Part shown: piece after piece, positions 1-8,762 of the stretch
How the letters are laid out: every line of letters starts with the position of its first letter
Position numbering within the stretch: position 1 is the first letter of the stretch
Assembly: GCA_030642845.1 (NCBI GenBank)
Contig: DAOWMZ010000012.1
Span: 1 to 13,879, forward strand
From: Candidatus Zixiibacteriota bacterium
GTDB lineage: Bacteria; Zixibacteria; MSB-5A5; GN15; FEB-12
Direction of reading: 5' to 3'
DNA: 13,879 nucleotides
Translations under genes and position numbers: made by a program
Notes under the pieces: generated by a model
Database searches by the model: none
Seen by the model: only the letters and a program-made list of their open reading frames with translations
Told to the model about the DNA's origin: nothing

Positions 1-2
1 TA

Positions 3-992
3 AGGGATATTTCCATTATCAGCGATTTGATACAAATTAAATTCCCCTCTGTCGATTTCTCGTCCAAAGTAATCATTAACCACATCTGTCTCGAAGATTA
101 TCCGGCAGCAGAAAAAGCCTTTAAAAAATATATCTCCCTGATTCCTTATGATCCCAATCCCTACGATTCATATGCCGATCTTCTGATGAAAATGGGTAAA
201 TTCGATGAATCGATTAAAAATTATCAAAAAGCTCTGGATATAAATCCGTCTTTTACGGCATCATATATTGGGATTTCATCAAATCTTATTTTAAAAGGGG
301 AACATGAACCTGCCCGGGCTAATTTACATGAGTTTTATACTTTGTCCTTTGATGATAATCAGCGAAGAATAGCATTATTTGCGATAGCTCTTACTTATAT
401 TGATGAAGGTAATTTTGTAAAAGCTTTTGAAACATTAGATAAAAGAATGGATTATGTAAAAGCAATTAATGATACAGCAGCTATTGCCGGGGATTTAATT
501 ATTATTGGAAATCTTTTTATTGAAGATGGTAAAATCGATGAAGGTTTTAATCATTTTGAAAAATCATTAAAGCTTATCAAAAAATCATCTCTGGCTCAAT
601 CAATCAAAGATCTTAGTGGTGTGTTATTTTCTTTTAATGCTGCAAGAGTTTATTCCAAAAATGGAGATTTTGAGAAAGCTAAAATATTCGCTGAACAATA
701 TGCTCTGAATGCAGAGAAGACACAAAGTCCTACTCAGACACGAATTACTCATCAGCTCTATGGCATTATCGCTCTTGAGGAAAAAGATTTCTCAACAGCT
801 ATAAAAGAACTAAACAAGGCGAATCTTCAGAACCCATATAATTTATATCGTCTGGGGTTAGCGTTTGAAGGAATGGGAGATATCAATCAGGCAAAAATAT
901 TTTATAGGAGGGCGGCGAATTATAATATCAGCAACAGCCTGCCTTATGTTTTTATCAGAAATAAAGCATTACAAAAAGCAGCTGGGCTATAA
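3..992 (+). CDS. TPR-repeat protein, 5' end cut by the window edge
   Basis: The frame is open from the left edge to TAA at 990-992. The first possible start is TTG at 27, but nothing marks it as real, so the gene probably begins outside the window. Counting from that TTG, TPR-like helix pairs are visible at about residues 22-44, 46-76, 160-183, 203-228, 244-266 and 272-300, with the typical A/G/Y/A spacing, for example ADLLMKMGKFDESIKNYQKA. There is no signal peptide, membrane segment or enzymatic motif in the visible part. TPR arrays are protein-protein interaction scaffolds; the partner cannot be read from the sequence. The first 20 visible residues do not form a good TPR helix. A strong terminator follows directly, so this gene is the last of its own transcription unit and is separate from the glycan genes downstream. 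Confidence 0.8.
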   Translation, partial: RDISIISDLIQIKFPSVDFSSKVIINHICLEDYPAAEKAFKKYISLIPYDPNPYDSYADLLMKMGKFDESIKNYQKALDINPSFTASYIGISSNLILKGEHEPARANLHEFYTLSFDDNQRRIALFAIALTYIDEGNFVKAFETLDKRMDYVKAINDTAAIAGDLIIIGNLFIEDGKIDEGFNHFEKSLKLIKKSSLAQSIKDLSGVLFSFNAARVYSKNGDFEKAKIFAEQYALNAEKTQSPTQTRITHQLYGIIALEEKDFSTAIKELNKANLQNPYNLYRLGLAFEGMGDINQAKIFYRRAANYNISNSLPYVFIRNKALQKAAGL

Positions 993-1012
993 AAAAGATA
1001 TTTCCTTTAGTT

Positions 1013-1039
1013 AAAGCGGGTGCAATGCCCGCTTTTTTT
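1013..1039 (+). terminator. Rho-independent terminator after the TPR gene
   Basis: A perfect 8-bp stem AAAGCGGG / CCCGCTTT (1013-1020 and 1028-1035) encloses a 7-base loop. The T run continues to 1039. It lies 20 bases after the TAA of the TPR gene and before the promoter at 1088, so it separates two transcription units. Confidence 0.93.
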
Positions 1040-1087
1040 ATGTGAGTTTGATGATCTTATTGTAATATAAAGAAAATAATAACTATC

Positions 1088-1116
1088 TTGACATTCGGTC
1101 GGTTCTCCTCTATCGT
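1088..1116 (+). promoter_or_regulatory. Sigma-70-type promoter for the glycan operon
   Basis: A consensus -35 box TTGACA (1088-1093) is followed, after exactly 17 bases, by TATCGT (1111-1116), which matches TATAAT at 4 of 6 positions. It sits between the terminator at 1013-1039 and the start of the aminotransferase gene. Transcription would begin near 1123, just upstream of the Shine-Dalgarno sequence at 1127. Assignment to the housekeeping sigma factor assumes the usual bacterial consensus applies in this organism. Confidence 0.65.
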
Positions 1117-1126
1117 TATGGCTGAT

Positions 1127-1132
1127 AAAGGA
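1127..1132 (+). promoter_or_regulatory. Ribosome binding site that fixes the aminotransferase start
   Basis: AAAGGA lies 6 bases before ATG 1139-1141. The frame is open further upstream to TTG 1088, but that TTG is part of the -35 box TTGACA, so it would not be transcribed. This site, and the family's usual N-terminus MKIPYLDL, favour ATG 1139. Confidence 0.75.
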
Positions 1133-1138
1133 ATAGAA

Positions 1139-2248
1139 ATGAAAATACCATATCTTGATTTACAGTTACAGTATCAATCTATCAAAAGTGAAATTGATAC
1201 GGCCATTTCCAAAGTTCTTGATAATTCGTCCTACGTTCTTGGACCATCAGTTCAGGAATTTGAAAAAAACTATGCTGAATATTGCGGTGTCTCATATTGT
1301 ACTGGTGTGAACAACGGAACTAACGCCCTATTGTTAGCTTTGAAAGCACTTGATGTTGGACATGGGGATGAAGTAATAACAACCGCCAATACATTTATAG
1401 CTACTGTTGCAGCAGTATATCATTCTGGAGCCAAGCCGGTTTTAGTTGATGTTGATCCGGACAGCAGAAATATTGATATAAATTTATTGTCGATGGCTTT
1501 ATCTAATAAGACAAAAGCTATTATCCCCGTACATCTCTATGGCCATATTGCCAATATGGATCCAATTTTGGAACTGGCAAAAAAGTATAATATCCATGTT
1601 CTCGAAGATGCCGCCCAGGCACAGGGGGCGTTTTATAAAAATAAAAGATCAGGCTCAATAGGGGAGATGGCCGCTTTTTCATTTTACCCCGGGAAAAATC
1701 TTGGGGCATACGGTGAAGCCGGTGCTATTACAACCAATGATCCCAAATTGGATAAAATAGTAAGAATGCTTCGGGATCATGGTTCTCAAAAGAAATATCA
1801 TCATGAACTTCCCGGCTACAATGCCCGAATGGATGGAATTCAGGGTGCTGTTCTTAATGTCAAATTAAAATATCTGGATCAATGGAATAAAGCTCGCAAT
1901 AAAGTTGCCGGATGGTACGATGAAGCCCTTAAAGGGCTGCCAATTAAGTTGCCTTCCCATATCAATGAAGAAGGTGAACAGGTTTATCATGTTTATGTGA
2001 TTGAAACTGATCAAAGGGATAAACTTCAAAAATATTTACTAAAAAACGAAATTCCGACAATTATACATTACCCTATCCCGGTACATCTTCAGGATGCTTT
2101 TGAAAATCTCTATTATAAAAAAGGTGAATTTCCGGTAACAGAGAAACTGGCTGATGAGATTTTATCTTTACCTATTTTCCCTGAAATGACACAGGAACAG
2201 GTTGAGTATGTTTGTGAAAAGATCAGGGATTTTTTTAATGGAAACTGA
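1139..2248 (+). CDS. DegT/DnrJ/EryC1/StrS-family sugar aminotransferase
   Basis: This is a 369-residue PLP-dependent transaminase of the family that converts a keto group on a nucleotide-linked deoxysugar to an amine, usually with glutamate as donor, in the cytoplasm. It opens with IPYLDLQLQY. The cofactor-binding NNGTNAL lies near residues 58-64, the PLP-pyridine aspartate is in LEDAAQAQG (D157), and the Schiff-base lysine is in FYPGKNLGAYGEAG (K186). A conserved RMLRDHGS follows at about 209-216. The length is normal for the family. It resembles the QdtB/FdtB branch (dTDP-3-keto-6-deoxyhexose aminotransferases), but the substrate cannot be fixed from sequence alone, and no dTDP-sugar synthesis genes are in the window. 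It is the first gene of the operon and ends two bases before the next start. Confidence 0.93.
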   Translation: MKIPYLDLQLQYQSIKSEIDTAISKVLDNSSYVLGPSVQEFEKNYAEYCGVSYCTGVNNGTNALLLALKALDVGHGDEVITTANTFIATVAAVYHSGAKPVLVDVDPDSRNIDINLLSMALSNKTKAIIPVHLYGHIANMDPILELAKKYNIHVLEDAAQAQGAFYKNKRSGSIGEMAAFSFYPGKNLGAYGEAGAITTNDPKLDKIVRMLRDHGSQKKYHHELPGYNARMDGIQGAVLNVKLKYLDQWNKARNKVAGWYDEALKGLPIKLPSHINEEGEQVYHVYVIETDQRDKLQKYLLKNEIPTIIHYPIPVHLQDAFENLYYKKGEFPVTEKLADEILSLPIFPEMTQEQVEYVCEKIRDFFNGN

Positions 2249-2250
2249 TT

Positions 2251-4362
2251 TTGATTCTAAGTAAAAAAACAGAATTTATAGTCCTTCTCCTGATTCTTGC
2301 AGTAATAATATTTCTCAGATTAAATCATCTTGATGCTGATCCTCCCCTGAAAGTATCCATTTCAACTGATGTCTATACCGATCCTCCGCAATATACTATG
2401 TTCGCTCGTAATTATGTGCAGACTGGTGATTTTGATCCGTTGAATGATCCCCGTCGAATTGTCTTTATGAAATCTATGGTTACATTGCTAAGTGTCATCG
2501 TATTCAAAATAATTGGCACTAGTGTCTGGTCATCGAATTTTGTCGGTTTTCTTTATGCTTTTGGTTCGTTGTTTCTGTTTTATCTGTTCATAAGAAAAAT
2601 TGCCGGCGTTATTCCCGGTCTGATATTTCTTATCCTGGCCGGGTTGAATTATAATCTAATGTTTTATGGCCGCCTTCCCTTTCTTGAACACAGCCTGACC
2701 TTTTTTGCTTTTATTGCATTAGTTTTAATAACCTATTCTAAAAATAATCTCAGTTGGGTTTTAGCAGGAGTCTCATTGGGAGTAGGGATATTTTTTGGCA
2801 AGGTAATCGGGGTTATTTTTCTCGCTCGATTTGCTGTCTGTTTTCTATATCTAATATTAAGCTCAGATAATAAAAGAAAAGTTGTAACGCAATCGCTGTT
2901 ATTTGTTAGCGGAATCGTTTTCGTTTTGATATTCTGGTATTTCTTTACTTATGAACCCATGCAATCGCAAGTAAGCGGTTATTATGATGAGCAGGCAGTC
3001 TCTTTATATGGGGCCCCTGAGGGACTGAAATCTTTTGACAGTTTTATTAAGAAGATGGTTGATTTTGGGAATGATTCAAAACTTTTCCCTCGTATGCAGA
3101 CCGGGGCAATATTGTCAGCTATATTTTTAGGCTTTGTTTTTTTTCGTTTTTCTCGCAAGAAATCATGGAAAGAAAAAATCAATAATTCCAGTGTGGAGTA
3201 TCTTTTTATAGCAGTATTAATTATTGCTCCTTATCTCTCATTGATGATCTGGAATTACCGTCCTCTTCGTTATCAATTACCGATGATATATGCCATCTAT
3301 GGTGCAGCTGCTATAATTCTGAATATGATGTGGCGGAAGTGGAAAGAGGTAGAGAAAAAGAAAATCCCCAAGTTTTTCTATTTCCTATGTTTCCCGATAA
3401 TAGTCGTTCCTGTTTATCAGATTTGGAATGGATTTGCTGACAGATATGGATGGGAGTTTTATTATGATTATAATAAACACTGGGTAGCGATTATATCAGT
3501 TTTTATTGTAATTCTTATCAGTCTGATTATTCGGTCAAATATTCTAAAAAAAATTACATTTCTCCCTGCAATAACAAAAGGAATAGCCGGGCTAATATTA
3601 ATAGCTAATATTGTTTTCGGGTTATTAAGTTATTATTCCTGGGTTGATCTTCCAACATTTACCATTCGGGATAACAGCCGGGATATAGGGATGATACTGG
3701 GTGAAGGAGCTGTTGTTTCCGGTCCACTGGCTCCGACTCTGATTCAGGAGAACAATCTGGGTTGTGTTATTCATATGTTTGGGGTATCCGAAGCTGATCC
3801 TGCTTTATTTAGAAGATTTCCAATCACTCATTTACTTCTTGATGGCAGCAATGAAAAAAGAGCCAAAGCGGATTATCCCGATTTGATGGAACATGCAAAG
3901 CATATCCTCACTTATCATGTAGGGACTCATAAGGCCAGATTATTCAGAATTGCCGGTATCAGTGGTAACAAAATTGCTGATAATTACAAGCTGTCTCTTT
4001 TGGAAAAAGCTATAAATCTGTATCATAAAGATGAAATTGGACAGGCAAATCTACTGGCTGGAGCTTATATAAAAGAAAACCAGGACAATTTATCCGGATA
4101 TTTAACAGTTGCAACGGTGGCTGAAAATGAAGAACTTTTTCAATTAGCTGAAGAATATTTAAAAAAAGCAATTGAATTCTCTCCAACAAACTATCATCTT
4201 AGGTCTAAATTAGCTGAGTTTTATAAAAAACTGTACATCGATACTGCCGATGATAAGTATAAAGGGGAAGGATTGAAGTATTTTAAACAAGCAATAGAGT
4301 TAGCTCCGAATGCTTCAAAGCTCAAAATTTCCTACAAGGAATTAAGGGAAATGTCTTTATGA
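2251..4362 (+). CDS. Polytopic GT-C-like glycosyltransferase with C-terminal TPR region
   Basis: This 703-residue protein has a signal-anchor-like first helix (about 8-23), a large periplasmic-type loop with acidic residues (STDVYTDPPQY, 38-48), then many hydrophobic segments to about residue 463. RPLRYQLPM (337-345) is typical of the PMT/ArnT-like GT-C superfamily, which transfers sugar from polyprenyl-phosphate donors on the outer face of the membrane. A soluble region follows, and residues about 582-700 contain TPR-like helix pairs (AEEYLKKAIEFSP, LKYFKQAIELAP). The start is TTG 2251: a stop lies in frame at 2236 and the first in-frame ATG is about 49 codons in, beyond the first membrane helix. 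A weak GGAA at 2240-2243 could serve as ribosome binding site. The stop overlaps the next gene by 4 bases. Family placement is inferred from topology and weak motifs; the acceptor is unknown. Confidence 0.8.
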   Translation: MILSKKTEFIVLLLILAVIIFLRLNHLDADPPLKVSISTDVYTDPPQYTMFARNYVQTGDFDPLNDPRRIVFMKSMVTLLSVIVFKIIGTSVWSSNFVGFLYAFGSLFLFYLFIRKIAGVIPGLIFLILAGLNYNLMFYGRLPFLEHSLTFFAFIALVLITYSKNNLSWVLAGVSLGVGIFFGKVIGVIFLARFAVCFLYLILSSDNKRKVVTQSLLFVSGIVFVLIFWYFFTYEPMQSQVSGYYDEQAVSLYGAPEGLKSFDSFIKKMVDFGNDSKLFPRMQTGAILSAIFLGFVFFRFSRKKSWKEKINNSSVEYLFIAVLIIAPYLSLMIWNYRPLRYQLPMIYAIYGAAAIILNMMWRKWKEVEKKKIPKFFYFLCFPIIVVPVYQIWNGFADRYGWEFYYDYNKHWVAIISVFIVILISLIIRSNILKKITFLPAITKGIAGLILIANIVFGLLSYYSWVDLPTFTIRDNSRDIGMILGEGAVVSGPLAPTLIQENNLGCVIHMFGVSEADPALFRRFPITHLLLDGSNEKRAKADYPDLMEHAKHILTYHVGTHKARLFRIAGISGNKIADNYKLSLLEKAINLYHKDEIGQANLLAGAYIKENQDNLSGYLTVATVAENEELFQLAEEYLKKAIEFSPTNYHLRSKLAEFYKKLYIDTADDKYKGEGLKYFKQAIELAPNASKLKISYKELREMSL

Positions 4363-5321
4363 CAAATGAGAAAAATTATAATTTTATTGTCTCAACAATA
4401 GTCCCGGCTATGAATGAAGAGGGTAATATCGAAGAATTTTGCCGTCTTTATTCTGAAATGCTAAAAACCGCCCCATTCAAGGGAGAACTGGTTTATATCG
4501 ATGATGGCTCAACAGATAACACTTTGCAGAAAATTAAAGAAGCTGCTCAGAAGTATGATTTTATCCGTTTTGCCTCTCACCAGCATAACCGGGGCTTAAC
4601 CGAAGCTCTCCAGACCGGATTTGCTATAGCCCGGGGAGATGTATTTGTTTTTTATCCTGCGGATTTGCAGTTTCTTCCTGAAGACATCCCGGTCTTAGTT
4701 AAACCGATTTCAGAAGGAGCCGATATGTCGGCCGGATGGAAACAGGGGAAATACAAAAAAAAATTAGTATCATCAATATATAATTTTCTTTCTCGGAAGA
4801 TTTTCGGGCTCAAAGTTCATGATCTTAATTCCTGCAAGGCTTTTCGCAGGGAAGTGGTAGAGAGAATATATCTTAGAAAAGACTGGCACCGTTATTTAAT
4901 AGTGTTGGCTGCCAGTGAAGGATATTCCATAGATGAAGTGAAAATCCCATTGTATAACCGCAGTTGGGGAGAATCAAAATTCCAATCAATGTGGCGAATC
5001 CCTATTGGTGTACTCGATATGCTGGCTGTTCAATTTCAAGTCCGGTTTCTGAAAAAACCGCTAATGTTTTTTGGATCGCTCGGATCAATTTTCTTTTTCT
5101 TAGGATTCTTACTTGGTTTATGGGCGGTTTATTTGAAATACTGGCAGAACGAAACACAGTTGCCATTGTTGTATCTCGTTGTTCTGTTGGTAGGTTTGGG
5201 TTTTGGTTTGTTTCTTATGGGTTTTATGGCCGAAGGTCAGACGGCAATCAAGGAAGAAGTCTCTGATATGCGCCGGAAATTACAAAAATTTACTGATCAG
5301 AAGGATAAGGGTAATTCCTAA
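4359..5321 (+). CDS. GtrB/ArnC-like GT2 glycosyltransferase with two C-terminal membrane helices
   Basis: This 320-residue protein has an N-terminal GT-A domain of family GT2. Visible are VPAMNEEGNIEE (15-26), the nucleotide-binding YIDDGSTDNT (46-55), and PADLQFLPED (100-109) where family members usually have DADLQ. DLNSCKAFRR (155-164) and NRSWGESKF (200-208) correspond to acceptor-loop motifs. Two hydrophobic helices (about 236-258 and 268-290) follow, as in polyprenyl-phosphate sugar synthases of the GtrB/ArnC/DPM group, which load a nucleotide sugar onto the lipid carrier at the cytoplasmic face. ATG 4359 overlaps the preceding TGA as ATGA, which suggests translational coupling. The odd point is loss of the first Asp of the DxD-like motif. 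Sugar specificity cannot be told. Confidence 0.88.
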   Translation: MTNEKNYNFIVSTIVPAMNEEGNIEEFCRLYSEMLKTAPFKGELVYIDDGSTDNTLQKIKEAAQKYDFIRFASHQHNRGLTEALQTGFAIARGDVFVFYPADLQFLPEDIPVLVKPISEGADMSAGWKQGKYKKKLVSSIYNFLSRKIFGLKVHDLNSCKAFRREVVERIYLRKDWHRYLIVLAASEGYSIDEVKIPLYNRSWGESKFQSMWRIPIGVLDMLAVQFQVRFLKKPLMFFGSLGSIFFFLGFLLGLWAVYLKYWQNETQLPLLYLVVLLVGLGFGLFLMGFMAEGQTAIKEEVSDMRRKLQKFTDQKDKGNS

Positions 5322-5343
5322 AAAGAATAGAATACCCAAAAGT

Positions 5344-6300
5344 ATGGATCAGGTAATAACAAAATCGAAAAAACCTCCTTTTAAACAATTTCTAATCTTA
5401 TCCCTCAAAGTAGTTATTGTTGGCGTTCTGATATATTTTCTATTTCGCCAGGTAAGCAATCACTGGGAAGAGATTAAGCAGTATCATTGGACAATAGATT
5501 ATCAATATCTGATTCTTTCCATATTAGTTGGGTTATTTACATTTTCAATAATGGCCACAGTATGGAAAAAAATAATTGGGACTTTTGGCTTTAAACTTAG
5601 AATCAGAGATGCCTTCAGAATTGTTTACCTGTCAGATTTGGGACGTTATATTCCGGGTAAAATATGGCAGTTATTTGGGATTTTATATTTAGCTAAACAA
5701 AAAGGGATTCCTCCCGAGCAAGCCGGGGCATCGTTTGTATTAGTGCAGATGTTTGCCATCCCGGCATCATTTCTGGTATTTGTCATTTGTGCTCAAATAG
5801 AATCAGCCTTACTGATAGATCAAATAGGGTTTCTTGGTGAAAAGGCATCATATTTCTTAACCGGTTCAATGATAGCTATCTGTCTAGTTTTAATTTTCTG
5901 GCCGAGCGGGATTTTGAAAATCGGTAATTGGCTGTTACGTCGCTTAAAGCGACAGGAAGTGAAATTCAGGCTGGATAAAAAAGTTGCTATGACTATCTTT
6001 CTGGGTTATTGTATTGGTTGGACATGTTATGGGACTGCTTTCTGGCTGTTTGTGAGAGCAGTTACGGCAGACAGTAATATTAGTCCTGTTGTCTGTATCG
6101 GTCTGTTTAATGCTGCTTACCAGATTGGCTATTTAACTCTGGTAGCACCGGGCGGGTTTGGCCCGCGTGAATTAGTAATGGGAACAATGCTGACCCCGTT
6201 TGTCGGTCCTATTGGACCAGCAATTGCAATAGCCGCCCGATTGTGGGCAATTATAATTGAGACGTTGGCAGCATTAATTGCCCTGATTATTAGAAAATAA
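5344..6300 (+). CDS. UPF0104/YbhN (LPG synthase TM region)-like membrane protein, possible flippase
   Basis: This 318-residue polytopic protein belongs to the lysylphosphatidylglycerol-synthase transmembrane family (AglD/YbhN-like). Numbering from ATG 5344, the family motif GRYIPGKIWQ lies at 100-109 and the second signature APGGFGPRE at 268-276. I count roughly seven to eight hydrophobic helices, and there is no soluble aminoacyl-transferase domain. Members next to polyprenyl-phosphate sugar synthases are often proposed to move lipid-linked sugars across the membrane; that role is inference here. The frame is open upstream to 5203, but that part lies inside the previous gene and is basic and not family-like, so ATG 5344, 22 bases after the previous stop, is preferred. 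No clear Shine-Dalgarno sequence precedes it, so translation may depend on coupling. Confidence 0.85.
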   Translation: MDQVITKSKKPPFKQFLILSLKVVIVGVLIYFLFRQVSNHWEEIKQYHWTIDYQYLILSILVGLFTFSIMATVWKKIIGTFGFKLRIRDAFRIVYLSDLGRYIPGKIWQLFGILYLAKQKGIPPEQAGASFVLVQMFAIPASFLVFVICAQIESALLIDQIGFLGEKASYFLTGSMIAICLVLIFWPSGILKIGNWLLRRLKRQEVKFRLDKKVAMTIFLGYCIGWTCYGTAFWLFVRAVTADSNISPVVCIGLFNAAYQIGYLTLVAPGGFGPRELVMGTMLTPFVGPIGPAIAIAARLWAIIIETLAALIALIIRK

Positions 6301-6311
6301 AAAAAATATCT

Positions 6312-6315
6312 GGAG
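6312..6315 (+). promoter_or_regulatory. Ribosome binding site supporting a TTG start
   Basis: GGAG, within TGGAG, lies 5 bases before TTG 6321-6323 in the 20-base gap after the flippase-like gene. No ATG is available near it in that frame, so it supports TTG initiation of the YfhO-family gene. Confidence 0.7.
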
Positions 6316-6320
6316 TTATT

Positions 6321-8762
6321 TTGGCCAAAAAGACTAAAACAGCACCTCGAAAAGAAAGAATTCGGAAACGAAGTTTTGATTTTGAAGGTTCTCCATATTT
6401 TATCCCAGTTGCATTTCTATTAATTCTTATTTCGTTAATCTTTTTGTTTAGTGATTTTCTTTTTTCGGATAAGATGCTCTATGGTTCTGATCAGATACAG
6501 GCCGGTATTTTCTTTCGCCAATTGTTAGTCGATTATGTTAGTGATAATGGTTCTGTGCCACAATGGAATCCTTATATCTTCGGAGGGATGCCTTATGTGG
6601 AAGCTTTCCACGGCGACATTTTTTATCCTCTGTCATTTCTGAAATATTTCGGACCACTGCATCGAATGCTGGGGATTATTTTGTTTATGCATATTTTCTT
6701 AGCCGGAATATTTATGTATTTTGCTGCGAGACAATTTAAGCTTTCAAAAATTCCCTCACTGATTTCAGCTTCATGTTATATGTTCGCTGCATATCTAATT
6801 TCTTTGGTTGCTCCCGGTCATGATGGCAAAATATTTGTCACTACCCTTTTCCCATTGGTGTTGCTCTTTTTGGACCGAGGATTTGAAAGAAAACCATTCT
6901 TTAATTTTACAGTATTAGGTTTGGTAATTGGTGTGATTATATTATCTCCTCACCCCCAGATGTCCTATTTTACTCTTTGGGTGGTTGGATTGTTTTCTCT
7001 TTATAAATTAATACTGCTTTGGAAAGAAAACGGAAAATTTGGCTTATTAGTGAAACCGAGTATTCTTATTGTATATGCAGTAGTAATCGGATTACTTTTA
7101 TCAGCGATACAGTTTTATCCCGGTTATTTATATACCAGCGAATATTCCCCAAGAGCTGATTCCAAAAAAGGGTGGGACTGGGCTACTTCGTGGTCGATGC
7201 ATGAAGAAGAGACCATGTCGTTAATAGTCCCTGAATTCCCCGGTACCAATGCCCAGGGGACAAATACTATGTACTGGGGTAAGAATGCATTTAAAGATAA
7301 TTCAGAAGCGGTGGGCGGAGTAACATTCTTCCTCGCTTTATTAGCTCTGGTTTTTGTTCGGAGAAAGATAGTCTATTTCTTCGGCGGGTTAGCAATTTTA
7401 GCTTTACTATATGCAGTGGGGGAGACAACTCCTGTTTTCAAACTCTTTTATTATCTTGTACCCAAAGTAAGCTCTCTTCGAGCACCCTCAATGATTATGT
7501 TTATCTTCTCATTCTCAGCAGCAATTTTAGCAGGTTTCGGAATTCAAAAACTAATTGAATCCAACAAAGAAAAAGAGGGACTAAGTCCCAAATTTAACTA
7601 TCTCTTATGGGGAATGCCGGGCTTTTTGCTTTTGATGGGATTGCTTTTTTCAGTAGCTGGAAAGAGCATGTTAAACTTGTGGTGTACATTTTTCTACGGG
7701 GAAGCATCGACCACAATGATCCAGCAGGGATTCACCAAACTTGATGCTGCCTACCGTAATCTTCCGTCAATTACATCGGGAATCTGGATGGCTTTTCTTT
7801 TTGTTACATTAGCTTCGTTATGCATCTGGTTATATAAAACCAAAAAGATGGGAACAGGTATTCTGGTTGTTCTGGCATTTGTACCGGTAATTGATGGGGT
7901 TAGGTTCAACAGTCGGTTTATCAGTACTTATGATGCGGATCAAACTTGGAAGCCAAATTCTGTAACAGAATTTCTTACTTCAAAGAATGAGAATTTTCGC
8001 GTTTTTAATTTTCAGGTACTTCCAGCTGATTTGCTGCCATACCATAAAATCCCGGTTGTTGTCGGGTATCATGGCAACCAATTGCGATGGTATGATGATC
8101 TATTAGGTGGACCATCGGCTAAGAATCGGGGAAATCCCAGATTCCTAAATTTGGTTGGAGCGAAATATCTGACCCTTCCGTCGAATCAGAAACTACCTGA
8201 TAATTATTTAGGCGATTTACCTGCCACGGTTGTGTTTTCACAGGGCGGTATTCAAATTATTCAAAACGATAACGCTTTCCCACGGGCTTATATTGTGGAT
8301 GATTATAAAGTGTTTAGTGACCGTAAGGATATTTATCCACTGGTGATAGAAGGGACTGACAGTCTTAGAAATATTGTTTATCTTGAAGAAGAACCGGGAT
8401 TGGAAATTTTGCCGGACACCTTAAAATCTGACTCAGCCTGGATTGTTCATTATGCCGAAGATACCGTGATAGTCGGTTTGAATGTAACCGGTAATAAAAT
8501 ACTGATTTTAACTGATAATTATTATGATGCCTGGCAGGCAACTGTTGATGGACATGATGCCAAAATACTAAGAGCCTATGGCTCTTTCCGAGCTGTTGTC
8601 CTTTCTGATGGAGCCAAAGAAGTATCATTTGTGTATAAATCGCAAAGATATCGTACAGGTAAATTAGTGACATGGTTGACAGGATTATATTTGTTTGTTA
8701 TTTTTGGCTTTTATGGTTATCAAACAATTAGGGACCGAAATAAATTGAAAGAGATCTCCTGA
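6321..8762 (+). CDS. YfhO-family polytopic membrane protein (GT-C-like)
   Basis: This 813-residue protein starts with a basic cytoplasmic tail (about 1-22) and a first helix near 26-44. An extracytoplasmic loop with family-typical signatures follows: GSDQIQAGIFFRQ (55-67) and VPQWNPYIFGGMPY (79-92). About ten more hydrophobic helices, a long soluble region (about 530-780) and a final helix near 785-803 complete it. YfhO proteins of Gram-positive bacteria are GT-C-like and are implicated in glycosylating lipoteichoic or wall polymers; homologues in diderms are mostly uncharacterised. With two polyprenyl-phosphate sugar synthases in the same operon, a transferase using such a donor outside the membrane is a reasonable inference. 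SLRAPSMIMFIFSF (391-404) is another conserved patch. Translation starts at TTG behind GGAG. Its TGA overlaps the next ATG by one base. Confidence 0.88.
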   Translation: MAKKTKTAPRKERIRKRSFDFEGSPYFIPVAFLLILISLIFLFSDFLFSDKMLYGSDQIQAGIFFRQLLVDYVSDNGSVPQWNPYIFGGMPYVEAFHGDIFYPLSFLKYFGPLHRMLGIILFMHIFLAGIFMYFAARQFKLSKIPSLISASCYMFAAYLISLVAPGHDGKIFVTTLFPLVLLFLDRGFERKPFFNFTVLGLVIGVIILSPHPQMSYFTLWVVGLFSLYKLILLWKENGKFGLLVKPSILIVYAVVIGLLLSAIQFYPGYLYTSEYSPRADSKKGWDWATSWSMHEEETMSLIVPEFPGTNAQGTNTMYWGKNAFKDNSEAVGGVTFFLALLALVFVRRKIVYFFGGLAILALLYAVGETTPVFKLFYYLVPKVSSLRAPSMIMFIFSFSAAILAGFGIQKLIESNKEKEGLSPKFNYLLWGMPGFLLLMGLLFSVAGKSMLNLWCTFFYGEASTTMIQQGFTKLDAAYRNLPSITSGIWMAFLFVTLASLCIWLYKTKKMGTGILVVLAFVPVIDGVRFNSRFISTYDADQTWKPNSVTEFLTSKNENFRVFNFQVLPADLLPYHKIPVVVGYHGNQLRWYDDLLGGPSAKNRGNPRFLNLVGAKYLTLPSNQKLPDNYLGDLPATVVFSQGGIQIIQNDNAFPRAYIVDDYKVFSDRKDIYPLVIEGTDSLRNIVYLEEEPGLEILPDTLKSDSAWIVHYAEDTVIVGLNVTGNKILILTDNYYDAWQATVDGHDAKILRAYGSFRAVVLSDGAKEVSFVYKSQRYRTGKLVTWLTGLYLFVIFGFYGYQTIRDRNKLKEIS

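Noticed and set aside
5203..5343. N-terminal extension of the flippase-like gene
   Set aside because: The extra 47 codons lie mostly inside the previous gene, are basic and do not resemble the family; ATG 5344 gives the normal N-terminus.
8365..8673. Open frame on the minus strand inside the YfhO-like gene
   Set aside because: It lies antisense within a clear coding region, has no family-like sequence and no ribosome binding site; it is a shadow of the real gene.
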